From: Pseudomonadota bacterium
Lineage (GTDB): Bacteria > Pseudomonadota > Gammaproteobacteria > Pseudomonadales > Oleiphilaceae
Assembly (NCBI GenBank): GCA_002747395.1
Contig: PDPE01000036.1
Location: 18,766-82,765, forward strand
Direction of reading: 5' to 3'
Length of the DNA: 64,000 nucleotides
Of the stretch, positions 1 through 9,039 are shown in pieces (positions within the stretch are counted from its first letter, which is position 1; each line of letters starts with the position of its first letter). A program made the translations under genes and the position numbers. The notes beneath the pieces were generated by a model. The model was not told where the DNA came from. It ran no database searches and was given only the letters and a program-made list of their open reading frames with translations.

Positions 1-30
1 GCGAACAAGACAATAGCGAACAAGAGGAAT
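1..30. repeat. Short tandem duplication, 2 x 15 nt
   Basis: Two 15-nt units, each starting GCGAACAAGA, lie head to tail immediately before pseI, and the second unit supplies the purine-rich AAGAGGA ribosome-binding segment. The array may begin before the window. It belongs to the same class of 12-18 nt imperfect tandem duplications seen at other gene boundaries here. Confidence 0.6.
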
Positions 31-1099
31 GGTTGTGGCACCGTTTAGTCCGGGTTTTAGTATTGATGGTTATTTGATTTCAGAACATTCGCCCCCCTTT
101 ATTGTGGCCGAATTTTCCGGAAACCACTGCCATGATTTTTCCGTGGTAAAAAAAATGATTGATGCTGCGGCAGCATGCGGTGTCAATGCAATCAAGCTGC
201 AAACCTATACGGCTGATACGATTACACTGGACAGTCAGAATGAGGAATTTCAGATAACGGAAAGTTCCAGCTTGTGGCAGGGAGAAACGCTGTATTCACT
301 CTATAAAAAAGCGCATACCCCCTGGAGCTGGCATCAAGCTGTGTTTGAGCTCGCCCGAAAAAAGGGGTTGACGGCCTTCAGTTCTCCGTTTGATGAGTCG
401 AGTGTAGATTTTCTTGAGTCCCTCGATGTGCCCTGCTACAAAATTGCCTCCTTTGAACTGAATCATTTTCCCTTGTTAAAAGCCGTCGCCAGAACAAAAA
501 GGCCGGTGATTTTGTCAACAGGTATGGCAAGGCTTGAAGAAATCGATGAGGCGGTTGATTATCTGGCCGGGCATGGATGCCGGCAGTTGGCCCTGTTAAA
601 GTGTACGAGTTGTTATCCCGCCCCCGTCAGTGCTGCAAACCTGAAAACCATGCAGGATATGAAACACAGGTTTGGTGTTCCGATTGGTTTGTCAGATCAT
701 TCAAGGGGCATCGGAGTGTCTTTGTTGGCGGCAGGTTTGGGTGCCAGTATAATCGAGCGGCATTTTGTTCTGGATCGAAACACCGAAGCTGTTGATGGGG
801 CCTTCTCGTCTACACCTGACGAAATGGCCTTGTTGGTTCAGGAAAGCCAAGACCTGAATCTCGCTATCGGGAAAGTCTCCTACGGCCCGACCGAGTCTGA
901 AATGGATTCACTGAAATATCGCCGCTCGATTTACGTCTGCAAGCCATTGGAGAGTGGCATGAGAATCACCAAAGACAATATCAGGGTGGTTCGCCCCGGA
1001 TTCGGGTTGGCTCCCCGATTTTACGAGGCCGTGTTAGGGCGTAAACTGAAGGTGGCCAAGGCGGTGAATACCCCGCTACTGGAGAGTGATCTTGATTGA
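29..1099 (+). CDS. pseI: Pseudaminic acid synthase PseI
   Basis: Condenses the 6-deoxy-altrose product of PseG with phosphoenolpyruvate to make pseudaminic acid, the nine-carbon sugar used on flagellins. The 356-aa protein has the NeuB-type TIM barrel (about residues 20-290; N-terminal segment VAEFSGNH, then KLQTYTADT, ILSTGM and LKCTSCYPAP) followed by a C-terminal SAF/antifreeze-like domain (about 295-356; RRSIYVCKPLESG). Length and order are normal for PseI. The downstream pseG overlaps its stop (TGATG), so the two are translationally coupled. The AAGAGGA motif touches the ATG at 29, so the GTG at 35 is an alternative start with better spacing. The NeuB family also includes sialic and legionaminic acid synthases; neighbouring pseG, pseB and pseC decide for pseudaminic acid. 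Confidence 0.92.
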   Translation: MVVAPFSPGFSIDGYLISEHSPPFIVAEFSGNHCHDFSVVKKMIDAAAACGVNAIKLQTYTADTITLDSQNEEFQITESSSLWQGETLYSLYKKAHTPWSWHQAVFELARKKGLTAFSSPFDESSVDFLESLDVPCYKIASFELNHFPLLKAVARTKRPVILSTGMARLEEIDEAVDYLAGHGCRQLALLKCTSCYPAPVSAANLKTMQDMKHRFGVPIGLSDHSRGIGVSLLAAGLGASIIERHFVLDRNTEAVDGAFSSTPDEMALLVQESQDLNLAIGKVSYGPTESEMDSLKYRRSIYVCKPLESGMRITKDNIRVVRPGFGLAPRFYEAVLGRKLKVAKAVNTPLLESDLD

Positions 1100-2145
1100 T
1101 GTTTGACTTTTTGTTCCGTGTTGATGCGGATTCCGCAACAGGTGCCGGGCACCTGATGCGATGTGTCGCTTTGGTTGAGGGTCTGCGGCGCAGAGGTTTC
1201 CAGATCGGGGTTGTCGGGTCGGTGACTGACCGTGTTTCGAGAGCAGCACTGTCTGTGGATGTGCCTGTCTTGAGTCTTGCCGATCACCCTGCCTGCAACT
1301 GTCTGATTATCGACTCTTATTTGCCGATAGATACCCTGTTGGCTCCCTGGCCAGCATCCCTGCCTGTCGTGCTTGTCGATGACGAAGCCAACCGGACCAG
1401 TGACCGGCGTATGCTTGTCGTGAGCCCGATGGGAAACCCGTCTGCCCTGGCAAAGTGCTTTCCTCGATCTGAAGTCATAACCGGAGTCGAGTCCCTTTTT
1501 GTGCGGGAGGAGGTAAGGCAGGCCCGAAGAACGAGGAGTGCCGGATACGACCGTGGAAACGAAGACGATTACACCGGATACCGTTCAGCCCCGAAAGTGT
1601 TTGTTACTCTGGGGGTAAGTGAGCAGTCCCCGGTACTTGAACGCATCACTCACGCCCTGGTTGAGTTGCTGGATCGGGCTGTTGAACTGATTGTATACAG
1701 CAGTGCAAGCTCTTTGCGGTTGCAAGCCGATAATCTGTCGGTTATCAATCAGTTTTCTGACCGCTTTATCAAAGTTATGGCCGGGCAGGCTGATCTGGTG
1801 GTTTGTGGTGCTGGCCAGACCCTGATCGAAATGAGCTATATCGGGGTGCCGGTGATTGGTGTTGTGATAGCTCCCAATCAGCGTGACTGTGGTCGTTTGC
1901 TCTCCGGTTTGGGCATTCCCGTTTTAAATGATCTCAATGCTGTCGAAAATGACTTGCTCTTTTATATCGGCCAGATATATCCTCAATTTCTAAACAACAG
2001 GCTGCGGCCAGCCGGAAGTGAATTAACGGGCAGTTCCCTGTCAGCCAGAGAAAAAGGCAAAGAGCAGGGCAGACAGCAAGGCAGACAGAAAATCGCCCAA
2101 AATCAGGATCAACTTATCGACCGAATCTGCGAAATGCTGCCATGA
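1099..2145 (+). CDS. pseG: UDP-2,4-diacetamido-2,4,6-trideoxy-altropyranose hydrolase PseG
   Basis: Removes UDP from the 2,4-diacetamido-trideoxy-altrose nucleotide to give the free sugar for PseI. The 348-aa protein opens with FLFRVDADSATGAGHLMRC, the typical PseG/GT-B start with the catalytic His in GxGHxMR. It ends its second Rossmann-like domain with the nucleotide-binding GAGQTLIEMSYIGVPVI region. The ATG at 1099 overlaps the pseI stop as TGATG; a TTG three bases upstream is less likely. Two extra segments differ from compact relatives: a charged insert around residues 140-160 and a C-terminal low-complexity tail made of three 4-residue units (GKEQ/GRQQ/GRQK). The stop overlaps the next ATG as ATGA. 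Confidence 0.88.
   Translation: MFDFLFRVDADSATGAGHLMRCVALVEGLRRRGFQIGVVGSVTDRVSRAALSVDVPVLSLADHPACNCLIIDSYLPIDTLLAPWPASLPVVLVDDEANRTSDRRMLVVSPMGNPSALAKCFPRSEVITGVESLFVREEVRQARRTRSAGYDRGNEDDYTGYRSAPKVFVTLGVSEQSPVLERITHALVELLDRAVELIVYSSASSLRLQADNLSVINQFSDRFIKVMAGQADLVVCGAGQTLIEMSYIGVPVIGVVIAPNQRDCGRLLSGLGIPVLNDLNAVENDLLFYIGQIYPQFLNNRLRPAGSELTGSSLSAREKGKEQGRQQGRQKIAQNQDQLIDRICEMLP
2056..2091 (+). repeat. In-frame tandem duplication, 3 x 12 nt, in pseG
   Basis: Three 12-nt units encode GKEQ, GRQQ and GRQK in the charged C-terminal tail of PseG. The period is a multiple of three, so the reading frame is kept. Confidence 0.7.
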
Positions 2146-3401
2146 ATATACTGATTACCAGCCTGGGAAATAAAACCAACCTGATCAAATACTTTCGCCG
2201 GGCCCTGTTCAATGAGGGGGGAGGGCGAATCATCGGGGTCGATTGCAGTGCCCGAAACACGGGAAAGCATTTCGTTGACGAATTTATTCTGTCTCCGCAC
2301 ATCAGTGCCAACGGGTATAGGGCCTGGTTATACAACACCATCGAGCAGCAGGGTGTAGACCTGATTATCCCGTCCAGAGATGGAGATTTGTTACTGTTCA
2401 GTCAATGGAAGGAGGAAATCCAATCACTGTTTCATTGTGCGGTTCATGTCTCGGAAGAACCGGCACTGCAATGCTGTTTGAGCAAAACCCGTTTTTCCGA
2501 ATGGTGTATCAGTCACGGATTTTTTACACCCCGGATAATCGAAAGGGCGGCTGTCACGGAAAAAGACCTGCCGCTGTTTGTCAAGCCGGACGAGGGTTCA
2601 GGGAGCGAAGGAGCCCAACGGGTCGCAAGCTGGAATCATTGGCTGGGCATACGCGACGCATTACCCCCCGGCCTGCTGATACAGCCGTATTATGATGCAC
2701 CTGAATACACGGTAGATGTCTATGTGGATGGTACAGGCGCTGTGAGAACGATTGTGCCTCGACAACGGATGTTGACTGCCCGTGGAGAGTCCATTCATGG
2801 GCGTGTAGATTTGAACCCGCTCATTATTGATGCCACCAGATCACTGGTTTCGGAGATGGTTTTTGAATCCGGGCTGGCCGGGCATAACACCGTACAATGC
2901 TTTTTGTACAAGGAAACGGTGGTGTTTATCGAGCTGAACCCGCGTTTTGGTGGAGGTTTTACACTGGGTGTCGAGGCCGGTGCGGATACCCCCCGATATA
3001 TTGTCCGGGAGGCATCAGGTCTGCCTTTGGAAATACCGGATGACTATGCAGTGGACGGACTGCAAATGGTTCGGGTTCAAAAAGACCTTTTCTTTTCAGA
3101 AACCGGGCCTGCAAAGGTGTATTGTTTCGATCTTGATGGTACGTTATGTACCGAGTCCTGCCCCTACGAATCCGCAAAACCCGTTCCTCTTATAGTGAAA
3201 AAAGTCAATGCACTGTACGACAGGGGGCATACTATCGTTATTTCGACGGCGAGGGGTGCGGCAAGTGGAGCCAACTGGAGAACTCTGGTTGAAGCCCAGT
3301 TGTCCGGGTGGGGGGTGAAGTATCACCGCCTTGTTATGGATAAACCTTTTGCCGATTACTATATTGATAACAAATCAGTTGATATTCTGGAATGGATCTG
3401 A
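2142..3401 (+). CDS. ATP-grasp / HAD-like fusion protein in the pse operon
   Basis: A 419-aa two-domain protein. Residues 1-315 form an ATP-grasp ligase of the CarB/PylC kind: N-terminal Rossmann-like pre-grasp segment, Lys148 in FVKPDEGSGSEG, and the metal-binding strand FIELNPRFGGG (about 263-272). Residues 326-419 are a small HAD-type domain with FDLDGTLC (Asp330 and Asp332, the usual nucleophile and acid) and YYIDNK near the end in place of the usual DD metal motif. ATP-grasp ligases join a carboxylate to an amine via an acyl phosphate, and HAD proteins are mostly phosphatases; the actual substrates are unknown. ATGA overlap with pseG and its place between pseG and pseB suggest a role in modifying pseudaminic acid or a precursor, for example attaching an amino-acid-type acyl group. 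That is inference. Confidence 0.75.
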   Translation: MNILITSLGNKTNLIKYFRRALFNEGGGRIIGVDCSARNTGKHFVDEFILSPHISANGYRAWLYNTIEQQGVDLIIPSRDGDLLLFSQWKEEIQSLFHCAVHVSEEPALQCCLSKTRFSEWCISHGFFTPRIIERAAVTEKDLPLFVKPDEGSGSEGAQRVASWNHWLGIRDALPPGLLIQPYYDAPEYTVDVYVDGTGAVRTIVPRQRMLTARGESIHGRVDLNPLIIDATRSLVSEMVFESGLAGHNTVQCFLYKETVVFIELNPRFGGGFTLGVEAGADTPRYIVREASGLPLEIPDDYAVDGLQMVRVQKDLFFSETGPAKVYCFDLDGTLCTESCPYESAKPVPLIVKKVNALYDRGHTIVISTARGAASGANWRTLVEAQLSGWGVKYHRLVMDKPFADYYIDNKSVDILEWI

Positions 3402-3412
3402 CTGCTTTATCC

Positions 3413-3468
3413 ATACTGCAACCTGAATACTGTAACCTTGACACTGCAACCTTACGCTACAACCTGGA
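3413..3468. repeat. Tandem duplication, 4 x about 14 nt, between genes
   Basis: Four diverged units of 13-15 nt (cores ACTGCAACCT, ACTGTAACCT, ACTGCAACCT, CTACAACCT) fill nearly all of the 74-bp gap between the ATP-grasp/HAD gene and pseB. No ribosome-binding site is clear inside it, so pseB translation may depend on the region just before its ATG. Confidence 0.75.
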
Positions 3469-3475
3469 TATTTGA

Positions 3476-4477
3476 ATGTTTAATAACAAATCAGTCTTGA
3501 TTACCGGAGGAACCGGGTCGTTCGGCCAGTGTTTTACCCGGACGATACTAAAACGCTATCAGCCTCGCAAGGTCATTATCTTCTCGCGCGATGAACTGAA
3601 GCAGTATGAAATGCAGCAGGAGTTTGACGGGCCGGAGATGCGTTATTTCATCGGGGATGTCCGGGATGAAAGCCGCCTTGTCCAGGCGTTTAAGGGTGTG
3701 GATATAATTGTTCATGCGGCTGCGCTGAAACAGGTGCCTGCGGCGGAATACAATCCAACCGAGTGTATTCGAACCAATATCAATGGTGCCGAAAATGTCA
3801 TTCAGGCGGCGATTGCCAATAAGGTGTCCCGTGTTATTGCCTTATCGACAGACAAAGCGACCAATCCGGTCAGCCTTTATGGTGCGACCAAGCTCTGCTC
3901 GGACAAACTCTTTGTAGCCGCCAATAATATTGTGGGTGGCAAGTATCCACGATTTTCTGTTGTTCGCTATGGCAATGTGGTCGGCTCAAGGGGGTCTGTG
4001 GTGCCCCTGTTTGAAAAGCGGATTGCCAGGGGTGCAACAAAATTGCCGATCACTGACCCCGGAATGACCCGGTTCTGGATTACCTTGCAACAAGGGGTTG
4101 ATTTTGTCATTGACTGCTTTGAGCGGATGTATGGGGGAGAAACCTTTGTCCCCAAATTGCCCTCTGTGCGTATTTCAGACCTGGCTGAAGCCTTGGCGCC
4201 GGGTATGGAATGGGATGTAATCGGCATCAGACCCGGGGAAAAACTGAACGAAAAAATGGTGCCGGGCGATGACTCGGGCAGAACCATCGAATTTGACCGG
4301 CATTTTGTCATTACTCCCACCATCAAGTTTGCAGACAGGAATGTGGATTACCAGGAATCCAGAAAAGGTGAAAGGGGGAGATATGTTTCTCCCGGATTCA
4401 CTTACGACTCTGCCAGCAATCCGGATTTCCTGACGGTGGAACAGATTCGGGCCTTGCACAAGGTTGAACCATCGTGA
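3476..4477 (+). CDS. pseB: UDP-N-acetylglucosamine 4,6-dehydratase (5-inverting) PseB
   Basis: First step of pseudaminic acid synthesis: dehydrates and C5-inverts UDP-GlcNAc to UDP-2-acetamido-2,6-dideoxy-arabino-hex-4-ulose. The 333-aa short-chain dehydrogenase/reductase has the NADP-binding loop GGTGSFG (about 11-17), IIFSRDELKQYEMQ typical of PseB, the Asp-Lys pair in STDKATNP, and Tyr/Lys in YGATKL. Length equals the family norm. The last codons overlap the GTG start of pseC (GTGA), so both are coupled. Confusable with the retaining dehydratases of the FlaA1/WbpM class, but those are longer membrane proteins. Confidence 0.93.
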   Translation: MFNNKSVLITGGTGSFGQCFTRTILKRYQPRKVIIFSRDELKQYEMQQEFDGPEMRYFIGDVRDESRLVQAFKGVDIIVHAAALKQVPAAEYNPTECIRTNINGAENVIQAAIANKVSRVIALSTDKATNPVSLYGATKLCSDKLFVAANNIVGGKYPRFSVVRYGNVVGSRGSVVPLFEKRIARGATKLPITDPGMTRFWITLQQGVDFVIDCFERMYGGETFVPKLPSVRISDLAEALAPGMEWDVIGIRPGEKLNEKMVPGDDSGRTIEFDRHFVITPTIKFADRNVDYQESRKGERGRYVSPGFTYDSASNPDFLTVEQIRALHKVEPS

Positions 4478-5670
4478 TTCCCTACAGTCGTCAGACTGTC
4501 ACCCGGGAGGATATTGATGCGGTCGTCAGGGTACTGCAGTCTGACTTTCTGACCCAGGGGCCTGCTGTTCCCAAATTTGAAAAAAGCGTGCAGGATTACT
4601 GTGGTGCCGATTTTGCGGTGGCCACCTGCAATGCCACTGCGGCACTGCATTGTGCCTGCCTGGCACTTGGCGTTGGTGAGGGGGATACTGTCTGGGTAAG
4701 TGCCATCAGCTTCGTTGCATCGGCCAATTGTGCCCGATATTGTGGTGCCCACATTCAATTTGTCGATATCAACCCGCGGACAGGCAATCTATCACCCGAT
4801 GTACTGGAACAGGAGCTGAAACAGGCCGCCAGGCAAGGCCGAATACCCAGGGTGCTGATTGTGGTTCACCTGGCCGGACAGAGTTGCGACATGCAGGCAA
4901 TCAGCCTGTTATGCCGCCGCTATGGCGTGGCGATTATCGAAGATGCCTGTCATGCACTGGGAGGGCGGTATCAGGGGCTGCCGATCGGGGGGTGCCAATT
5001 TGGCGATATTGCTGTGTTCAGTTTTCATCCGGTGAAGCCTGTCACCACGGGCGAGGGAGGGATGCTGGTCACCAATAACAGAAATCTGGCTGACAAAGCC
5101 CGGCTGTACGCTTCTCACGGCATTACCAAAGAGCCAAACCGGTGGCAGAACCGGTCAAAAGCCCGGGAAAATCCCGGCTGGTATTATGAGCAACAGGTGT
5201 TGGGGTTTAATTATCGAATGAGTGATATTCATGCCGCCCTTGGCTACTCCCAGTTAAAACGGCTGGATAAACAGGTGCAGTCCAGGCACGAACTGGCTCG
5301 CTATTATGATGGCCGGTTCGCTTCGGGAAACTGTTTCTCGACAAAGAACTGCGTCCCGCTGGACAGGCTTGAGCAATGTGACAGCAGTTTTCATTTGTAT
5401 GTTGTCCGGTTTGACTCGGAAAAAGCCAGGAACCGGGTGTTCGATGAATTGAGAAAGGCCGGTTACGGCGTGAATCTGCATTATATCCCGATTCCCGAGC
5501 AACCCTATTATCAGCGGATGAATACGGAGATGAATGCGGGTACTCGCCCCTGTCCAGGCGCCAAACAGTATTCTGATACGGCATTGTCTTTACCGTTATT
5601 TCAGGGGATGGCGGAGCATCACCAGGATCGCGTGGTCAGACTCATAGAACACACTATGGCGAATCTGTAG
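4474..5670 (+). CDS. pseC: UDP-4-amino-4,6-dideoxy-N-acetyl-altrosamine transaminase PseC
   Basis: Transfers an amino group from glutamate to C4 of the PseB product. A 398-aa DegT/DnrJ/EryC1 aminotransferase with IPYSRQTV at the N terminus as in PseC, the cofactor region EDACHALGG, and the PLP-binding lysine in FSFHPVKPVTTGEGG (about residue 188). GTG at 4474 is chosen because it overlaps the pseB stop and starts exactly where the family starts. The acetyltransferase PseH and the cytidylyltransferase PseF, needed to complete the pathway, are not in the window and are presumably upstream or elsewhere. Confidence 0.93.
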   Translation: MIPYSRQTVTREDIDAVVRVLQSDFLTQGPAVPKFEKSVQDYCGADFAVATCNATAALHCACLALGVGEGDTVWVSAISFVASANCARYCGAHIQFVDINPRTGNLSPDVLEQELKQAARQGRIPRVLIVVHLAGQSCDMQAISLLCRRYGVAIIEDACHALGGRYQGLPIGGCQFGDIAVFSFHPVKPVTTGEGGMLVTNNRNLADKARLYASHGITKEPNRWQNRSKARENPGWYYEQQVLGFNYRMSDIHAALGYSQLKRLDKQVQSRHELARYYDGRFASGNCFSTKNCVPLDRLEQCDSSFHLYVVRFDSEKARNRVFDELRKAGYGVNLHYIPIPEQPYYQRMNTEMNAGTRPCPGAKQYSDTALSLPLFQGMAEHHQDRVVRLIEHTMANL

Positions 5671-5753
5671 AAGGTTAACAGGCAAAATAAAAAACAGATG
5701 ATGAATAACAGGAGCGATTGCGTGTTTGCCTGTATCTTGAGGACAGGTGGATT

Positions 5754-6899
5754 GTGTCTGCGGATATAACCTGCCTGATGGTGGCCTTCAATGCCGGGGC
5801 GACAATTTATCGGGCCATTGACTCGGCATTGTCCCAAGTGGATCAAATGATACTGGTTGATGACGGCTCCGGTGACAACACGGTTGAAGTGGCTGCAAGG
5901 GCCGGTGGCAAGCGTATTCAGGTGATTCGGTTTGACTGTAACAGGGGAATAGGGGCTGCCCGTCAGGCGGCGGTAAACGCTTGCCAAACCGGGGTTGCCT
6001 GCTGGCTCGATGCCGATGATATCTGGTTGCCGGGGCGTATTGAAAAGCTGTTCCCCTTTATTCAGAGTGGTGCAGATTATGTGTTTGATGAATCTCAACT
6101 GGTTGATTATTGCTCAAACCGGAATTGTTTGCACAAAAAAACAACCGACTTGCGGTTCCCTGACTTTATCAGACAAAAAGACGGTTTGTTACATCAGTTC
6201 GGGCGGAATTATCTACCCACAATCGGTGTGCCCATGGCCAGGCTTTCCGCATTGAAAGAAACAGGCTATAACCCGGATTTAAAGCAGGCCGAGGACAATG
6301 AGCATTTGCTGAAGGCAATTTACAGGAACAAGTCTGTTCAGCTTTCACCGGGCATCAGCTATCGGGAGTATGGCAGGGATGACTCCACTTCGCGCAACCT
6401 GGAAAAACAGAATGCCTGTCTTGCTCTTTCCTGCAGATTTATTGACCAGTCTGAACTGATAAAAAGAGTGGTGGAAAGCAGCCTGCCCAGGCTGGAACAG
6501 TTTGTTATCCTCAGCCTCTTTCTTGTCAGGGTGAGAAACTGGAAAGGGCTTTTGAACCTTGTTGCCTCTTTTTCGTTTTATGAGCAAGAGGGGGATTCCC
6601 GAACGACCTGGATGCGGTGCTTTTTTGCCGGTGTAGCTGAATACCAGGTGGGCAATATCGCCGGTGCCTCTGCCTTGTTTGAGAAAGCGCTTTCCATTGA
6701 GGAATCTGCCGAGTTATACAATAACCTGGGAGTGTGTCTGGAGAGAGCAGGTAATGATGGCAGCGCATTGTTTCAACAGGCTCTGGGTTTGAAGAGCGGC
6801 TATCTGGATGCCCGAAGAAATGCAGAAAAAAACGGACAGCACCTTACCGCTGTTCCCCTGCGGAAACTGGCTTACCGGGGCGAGTATTCCTTCCGGTAG
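5754..6899 (+). CDS. Family 2 glycosyltransferase with C-terminal TPR-like tail
   Basis: A cytoplasmic GT-A glycosyltransferase: ITCLMVAFNAG at the N terminus, LVDDGSGDNT nucleotide-binding strand, and WLDADDIW carrying the DxD-type metal motif. Residues after about 290 are helical and contain a TPR-like stretch (ASALFEKALSIEESAELYNNLG), as in several GTs that act on protein-linked glycans. GTG at 5754 is chosen because the GT fold begins straight after it and GAGGACAGG lies upstream; an in-frame TTG at 5718 would add 12 residues. It is the last plus-strand gene of the pse block, 83 bp after pseC. Donor and acceptor are unknown; a role in extending a flagellin glycan is plausible. Confidence 0.8.
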   Translation: MSADITCLMVAFNAGATIYRAIDSALSQVDQMILVDDGSGDNTVEVAARAGGKRIQVIRFDCNRGIGAARQAAVNACQTGVACWLDADDIWLPGRIEKLFPFIQSGADYVFDESQLVDYCSNRNCLHKKTTDLRFPDFIRQKDGLLHQFGRNYLPTIGVPMARLSALKETGYNPDLKQAEDNEHLLKAIYRNKSVQLSPGISYREYGRDDSTSRNLEKQNACLALSCRFIDQSELIKRVVESSLPRLEQFVILSLFLVRVRNWKGLLNLVASFSFYEQEGDSRTTWMRCFFAGVAEYQVGNIAGASALFEKALSIEESAELYNNLGVCLERAGNDGSALFQQALGLKSGYLDARRNAEKNGQHLTAVPLRKLAYRGEYSFR

Positions 6900-6976
6900 A
6901 GTGGCAAGCGATATCCCGGTTCGAAGTGATTTGAACATGATCAAGGTATCCAGGTGACTGTAACTGCACTTGCAAC

Positions 6977-7891
6977 TTAATGATTTCTGTGTCGAAAAAT
7001 GGCTTTTCTCAAGAAAGCAACAATCCACGGGTGATATTTTATACCCTGTGGAATTATTGTTATGCAATCCCAGTGACTTTTGAGTGCTTTTTTATAGCAC
7101 CCTTTGCCCAAATAGTAAGTAGCCAGGCAATTGTGTGAGTTCGCAATTTTTTCTCTTAACATGGGCTTAACTCCCTCTGGAGGTGACTCAAGGAGCAGTA
7201 GTTTGTTCAAAAAAATCGGTAGTTCTATCAGATAGTTTTCCCTCTTTGACAGGGAGATGTCTGATTCATTGACTATAAATGTGGGTTCATCAAGAAAATA
7301 CAGGTGCTTGTCTTTGGCCAATTTGTAAGCAATGTAGGTCCACTCGTAATATTTTTGGTGCCTGTCAAAATACTCGGGGCCTATGGACTCTGTTTTGAAC
7401 AAGCCGCCACAAGATACGAGCCAGTTTCCAGTCATTAGCGAATACATCGGGTTATACCGGTTTTCAACAATATTTGAGAAAAAGAGTTTTTTATTGCCAT
7501 TTCCCAATTTTTGTTTATATCCGTTCGAAACAACAACATCCAGAGTGCTGTCTGCTTCAAAAGGAGCCAACCTTCTCTGGACGGTATCTTCGATCAGTAC
7601 GTCATCATCGTCCAGATAACAAAAATATTCCGTATTGACCTTTTTCCTTGCTTCATGGATAGCATTTGGCAGGCTTGGTGTTTCTTCATAGAAGAAACGA
7701 ATTCGGCCATCCGTTGAAAGCCGGTTCCGGATTTCCCGGTTGTAGATAGTACCGTTTAGCATAACCAGTGGAACAGTCATTACCCCGGACTGATTGCATA
7801 CTGAACCAATCGCGTTTTCCAGGCAGTTTAATCGAACAGTCTCGCCTGTAGTAGGGATTACAACAGTAACTTCTTTTTCAGGGCAAGCCAT
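6977..7891 (-). CDS. Family 2 glycosyltransferase
   Basis: A 304-aa GT-A type protein: VTVVIPTTGETVRLNCLENAI at the start, long linker, then YFCYLDDDDVLIEDTV with a run of four aspartates as the metal-binding motif, and a helical C-terminal part. No transmembrane segment is evident, so it is probably cytoplasmic or peripheral. It ends convergently with the preceding plus-strand GT, 77 bp apart and without an obvious terminator. The A/T-rich codon use is stronger than in the pse genes. Substrates cannot be read from the sequence. Confidence 0.78.
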   Translation of the reverse strand: MACPEKEVTVVIPTTGETVRLNCLENAIGSVCNQSGVMTVPLVMLNGTIYNREIRNRLSTDGRIRFFYEETPSLPNAIHEARKKVNTEYFCYLDDDDVLIEDTVQRRLAPFEADSTLDVVVSNGYKQKLGNGNKKLFFSNIVENRYNPMYSLMTGNWLVSCGGLFKTESIGPEYFDRHQKYYEWTYIAYKLAKDKHLYFLDEPTFIVNESDISLSKRENYLIELPIFLNKLLLLESPPEGVKPMLREKIANSHNCLATYYLGKGCYKKALKSHWDCITIIPQGIKYHPWIVAFLRKAIFRHRNH

Positions 7892-7964
7892 AGAGTCCTA
7901 TCGAATATCCAAATATCCGTACCCGGGTGCAGGGCACGCTATTATCGGGATACGATACTACAAC

Positions 7965-7998
7965 GTGGTTGATTATGAAATGTGGTTGATTATGAAAA
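7965..7998. repeat. Exact tandem duplication, 2 x 17 nt
   Basis: GTGGTTGATTATGAAA occurs twice with a 17-nt period, in the 149-bp gap between the two minus-strand genes. It is the best conserved of the short tandem duplications in this window, so it may be the most recent. Confidence 0.85.
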
Positions 7999-8040
7999 TT
8001 GACAAGGTGCTTATTCTGTCTTTTGCTTCGACATCACTTG

Positions 8041-8961
8041 TCAGCCGGATGGCAATCCCTTGACCGAATTAATCACTCGAATAACCTTGTAACTGTTTTT
8101 TATCCTGGAGGGCAGGAGTTTCATAACAGTTCTTTCATCCTGAAAGTACTGTTCGTCCGCTTCGTTCAACCACTTGACGCCTCTATCTTTAAGCGAATAC
8201 TCCCAAATACTCCGGTTTTTGTGGTAGATGCCGCCAAAAAAAATAACAGGCTTACCCAATATCGCGGCCAAAATAGCAGAGTGTGTTCGATTTGAAAGTG
8301 CAGATTTTGCCTGTGAATGAATTTTTATCCAGTGCTCATAAGAGTTTGCATAAAAGGCGGGGTCCAGCCTGATTGCAGATTGTCTGCGCGGATTTAAAGA
8401 CACAGCTTCGGTATCTATTCTAATCACATCCAGATCATATATAGATCGAACCTTTCCGTATAGTTTCTCCAAATGCGCCTTGTCCAAATGAAAGGCTGTA
8501 TCGTTATCATGGTAAATAAATGCATTTTTGGTTTTAAAGCTATTGGAGATTGAATTATAAGTTTTATATTCCCTTGCGAAAAAAGACAGTTCTTTATGTG
8601 TTCCTGCGTCCACTATCCTGTTTATTCTGTCAAGTGTCTTTTCTGAAGGATCAACCGTACAAGGCCCCTGGATGACAGTGGAATTCCTGGCAGATGAGGC
8701 ACGTTCAAGGATATCAAAAGGTGTACCCGAGTTGTACGAGTTGTAGCCGCCCACACCATGAATATAAATAAATTCATCCTGCCCCGGCTTTTTGGACATA
8801 AAGCGATTGAAGTCATATTTTTCGTAACGGCAACCAATTTCGTCTGCCAGTTTATAGGCCCCATCATAGATAAGTTGGTCGCCATAGTTACCACCGGGCT
8901 CAACAAAAAACCAGTTTTTTTCCCTGTTCTCGAAAAGCTTTTCTCTTAAACACATATTCAT
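8041..8961 (-). CDS. Polysaccharide pyruvyl transferase family protein
   Basis: Members transfer a pyruvate ketal from PEP to a sugar, or are GT-B-like enzymes of related fold. In this 306-aa protein EPGGNYGDQLIYDGA (about 22-36) is the family signature GGxNxGDxLI, and SNRTHSAILAAILGKPVIFFG (about 222-242) is the C-terminal donor-site motif with R-x-H. The ATG at 8961 is followed by another at 8955, so the first residues are uncertain. It sits between a GT and the Wzx flippase, which suggests it decorates or builds the same glycan. The exact reaction is inference. Confidence 0.8.
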   Translation of the reverse strand: MNMCLREKLFENREKNWFFVEPGGNYGDQLIYDGAYKLADEIGCRYEKYDFNRFMSKKPGQDEFIYIHGVGGYNSYNSGTPFDILERASSARNSTVIQGPCTVDPSEKTLDRINRIVDAGTHKELSFFAREYKTYNSISNSFKTKNAFIYHDNDTAFHLDKAHLEKLYGKVRSIYDLDVIRIDTEAVSLNPRRQSAIRLDPAFYANSYEHWIKIHSQAKSALSNRTHSAILAAILGKPVIFFGGIYHKNRSIWEYSLKDRGVKWLNEADEQYFQDERTVMKLLPSRIKNSYKVIRVINSVKGLPSG

Positions 8962-8985
8962 GCCAGTACCCCTCTTCTGAACCTG

Positions 8986-9039
8986 ATTTTGAGGCTTCTG
9001 CCAATTTTCAGGCTTGTGTAAATTTTGAGGTTTGTGCCA
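8986..9039. repeat. Tandem duplication, 3 x 18 nt
   Basis: Three 18-nt units, each beginning ATTTT(G/C)AGG(C/T)TT, lie upstream of the pyruvyl-transferase-like gene. Phase is exact and divergence is a few bases per unit. The rest of the 243-bp gap (8962-9204) holds no gene I can support. Confidence 0.85.

Noticed and set aside
4402..4758. Minus-strand open frame of 118 codons over pseB/pseC
   Set aside because: Antisense shadow across two well-supported enzymes.
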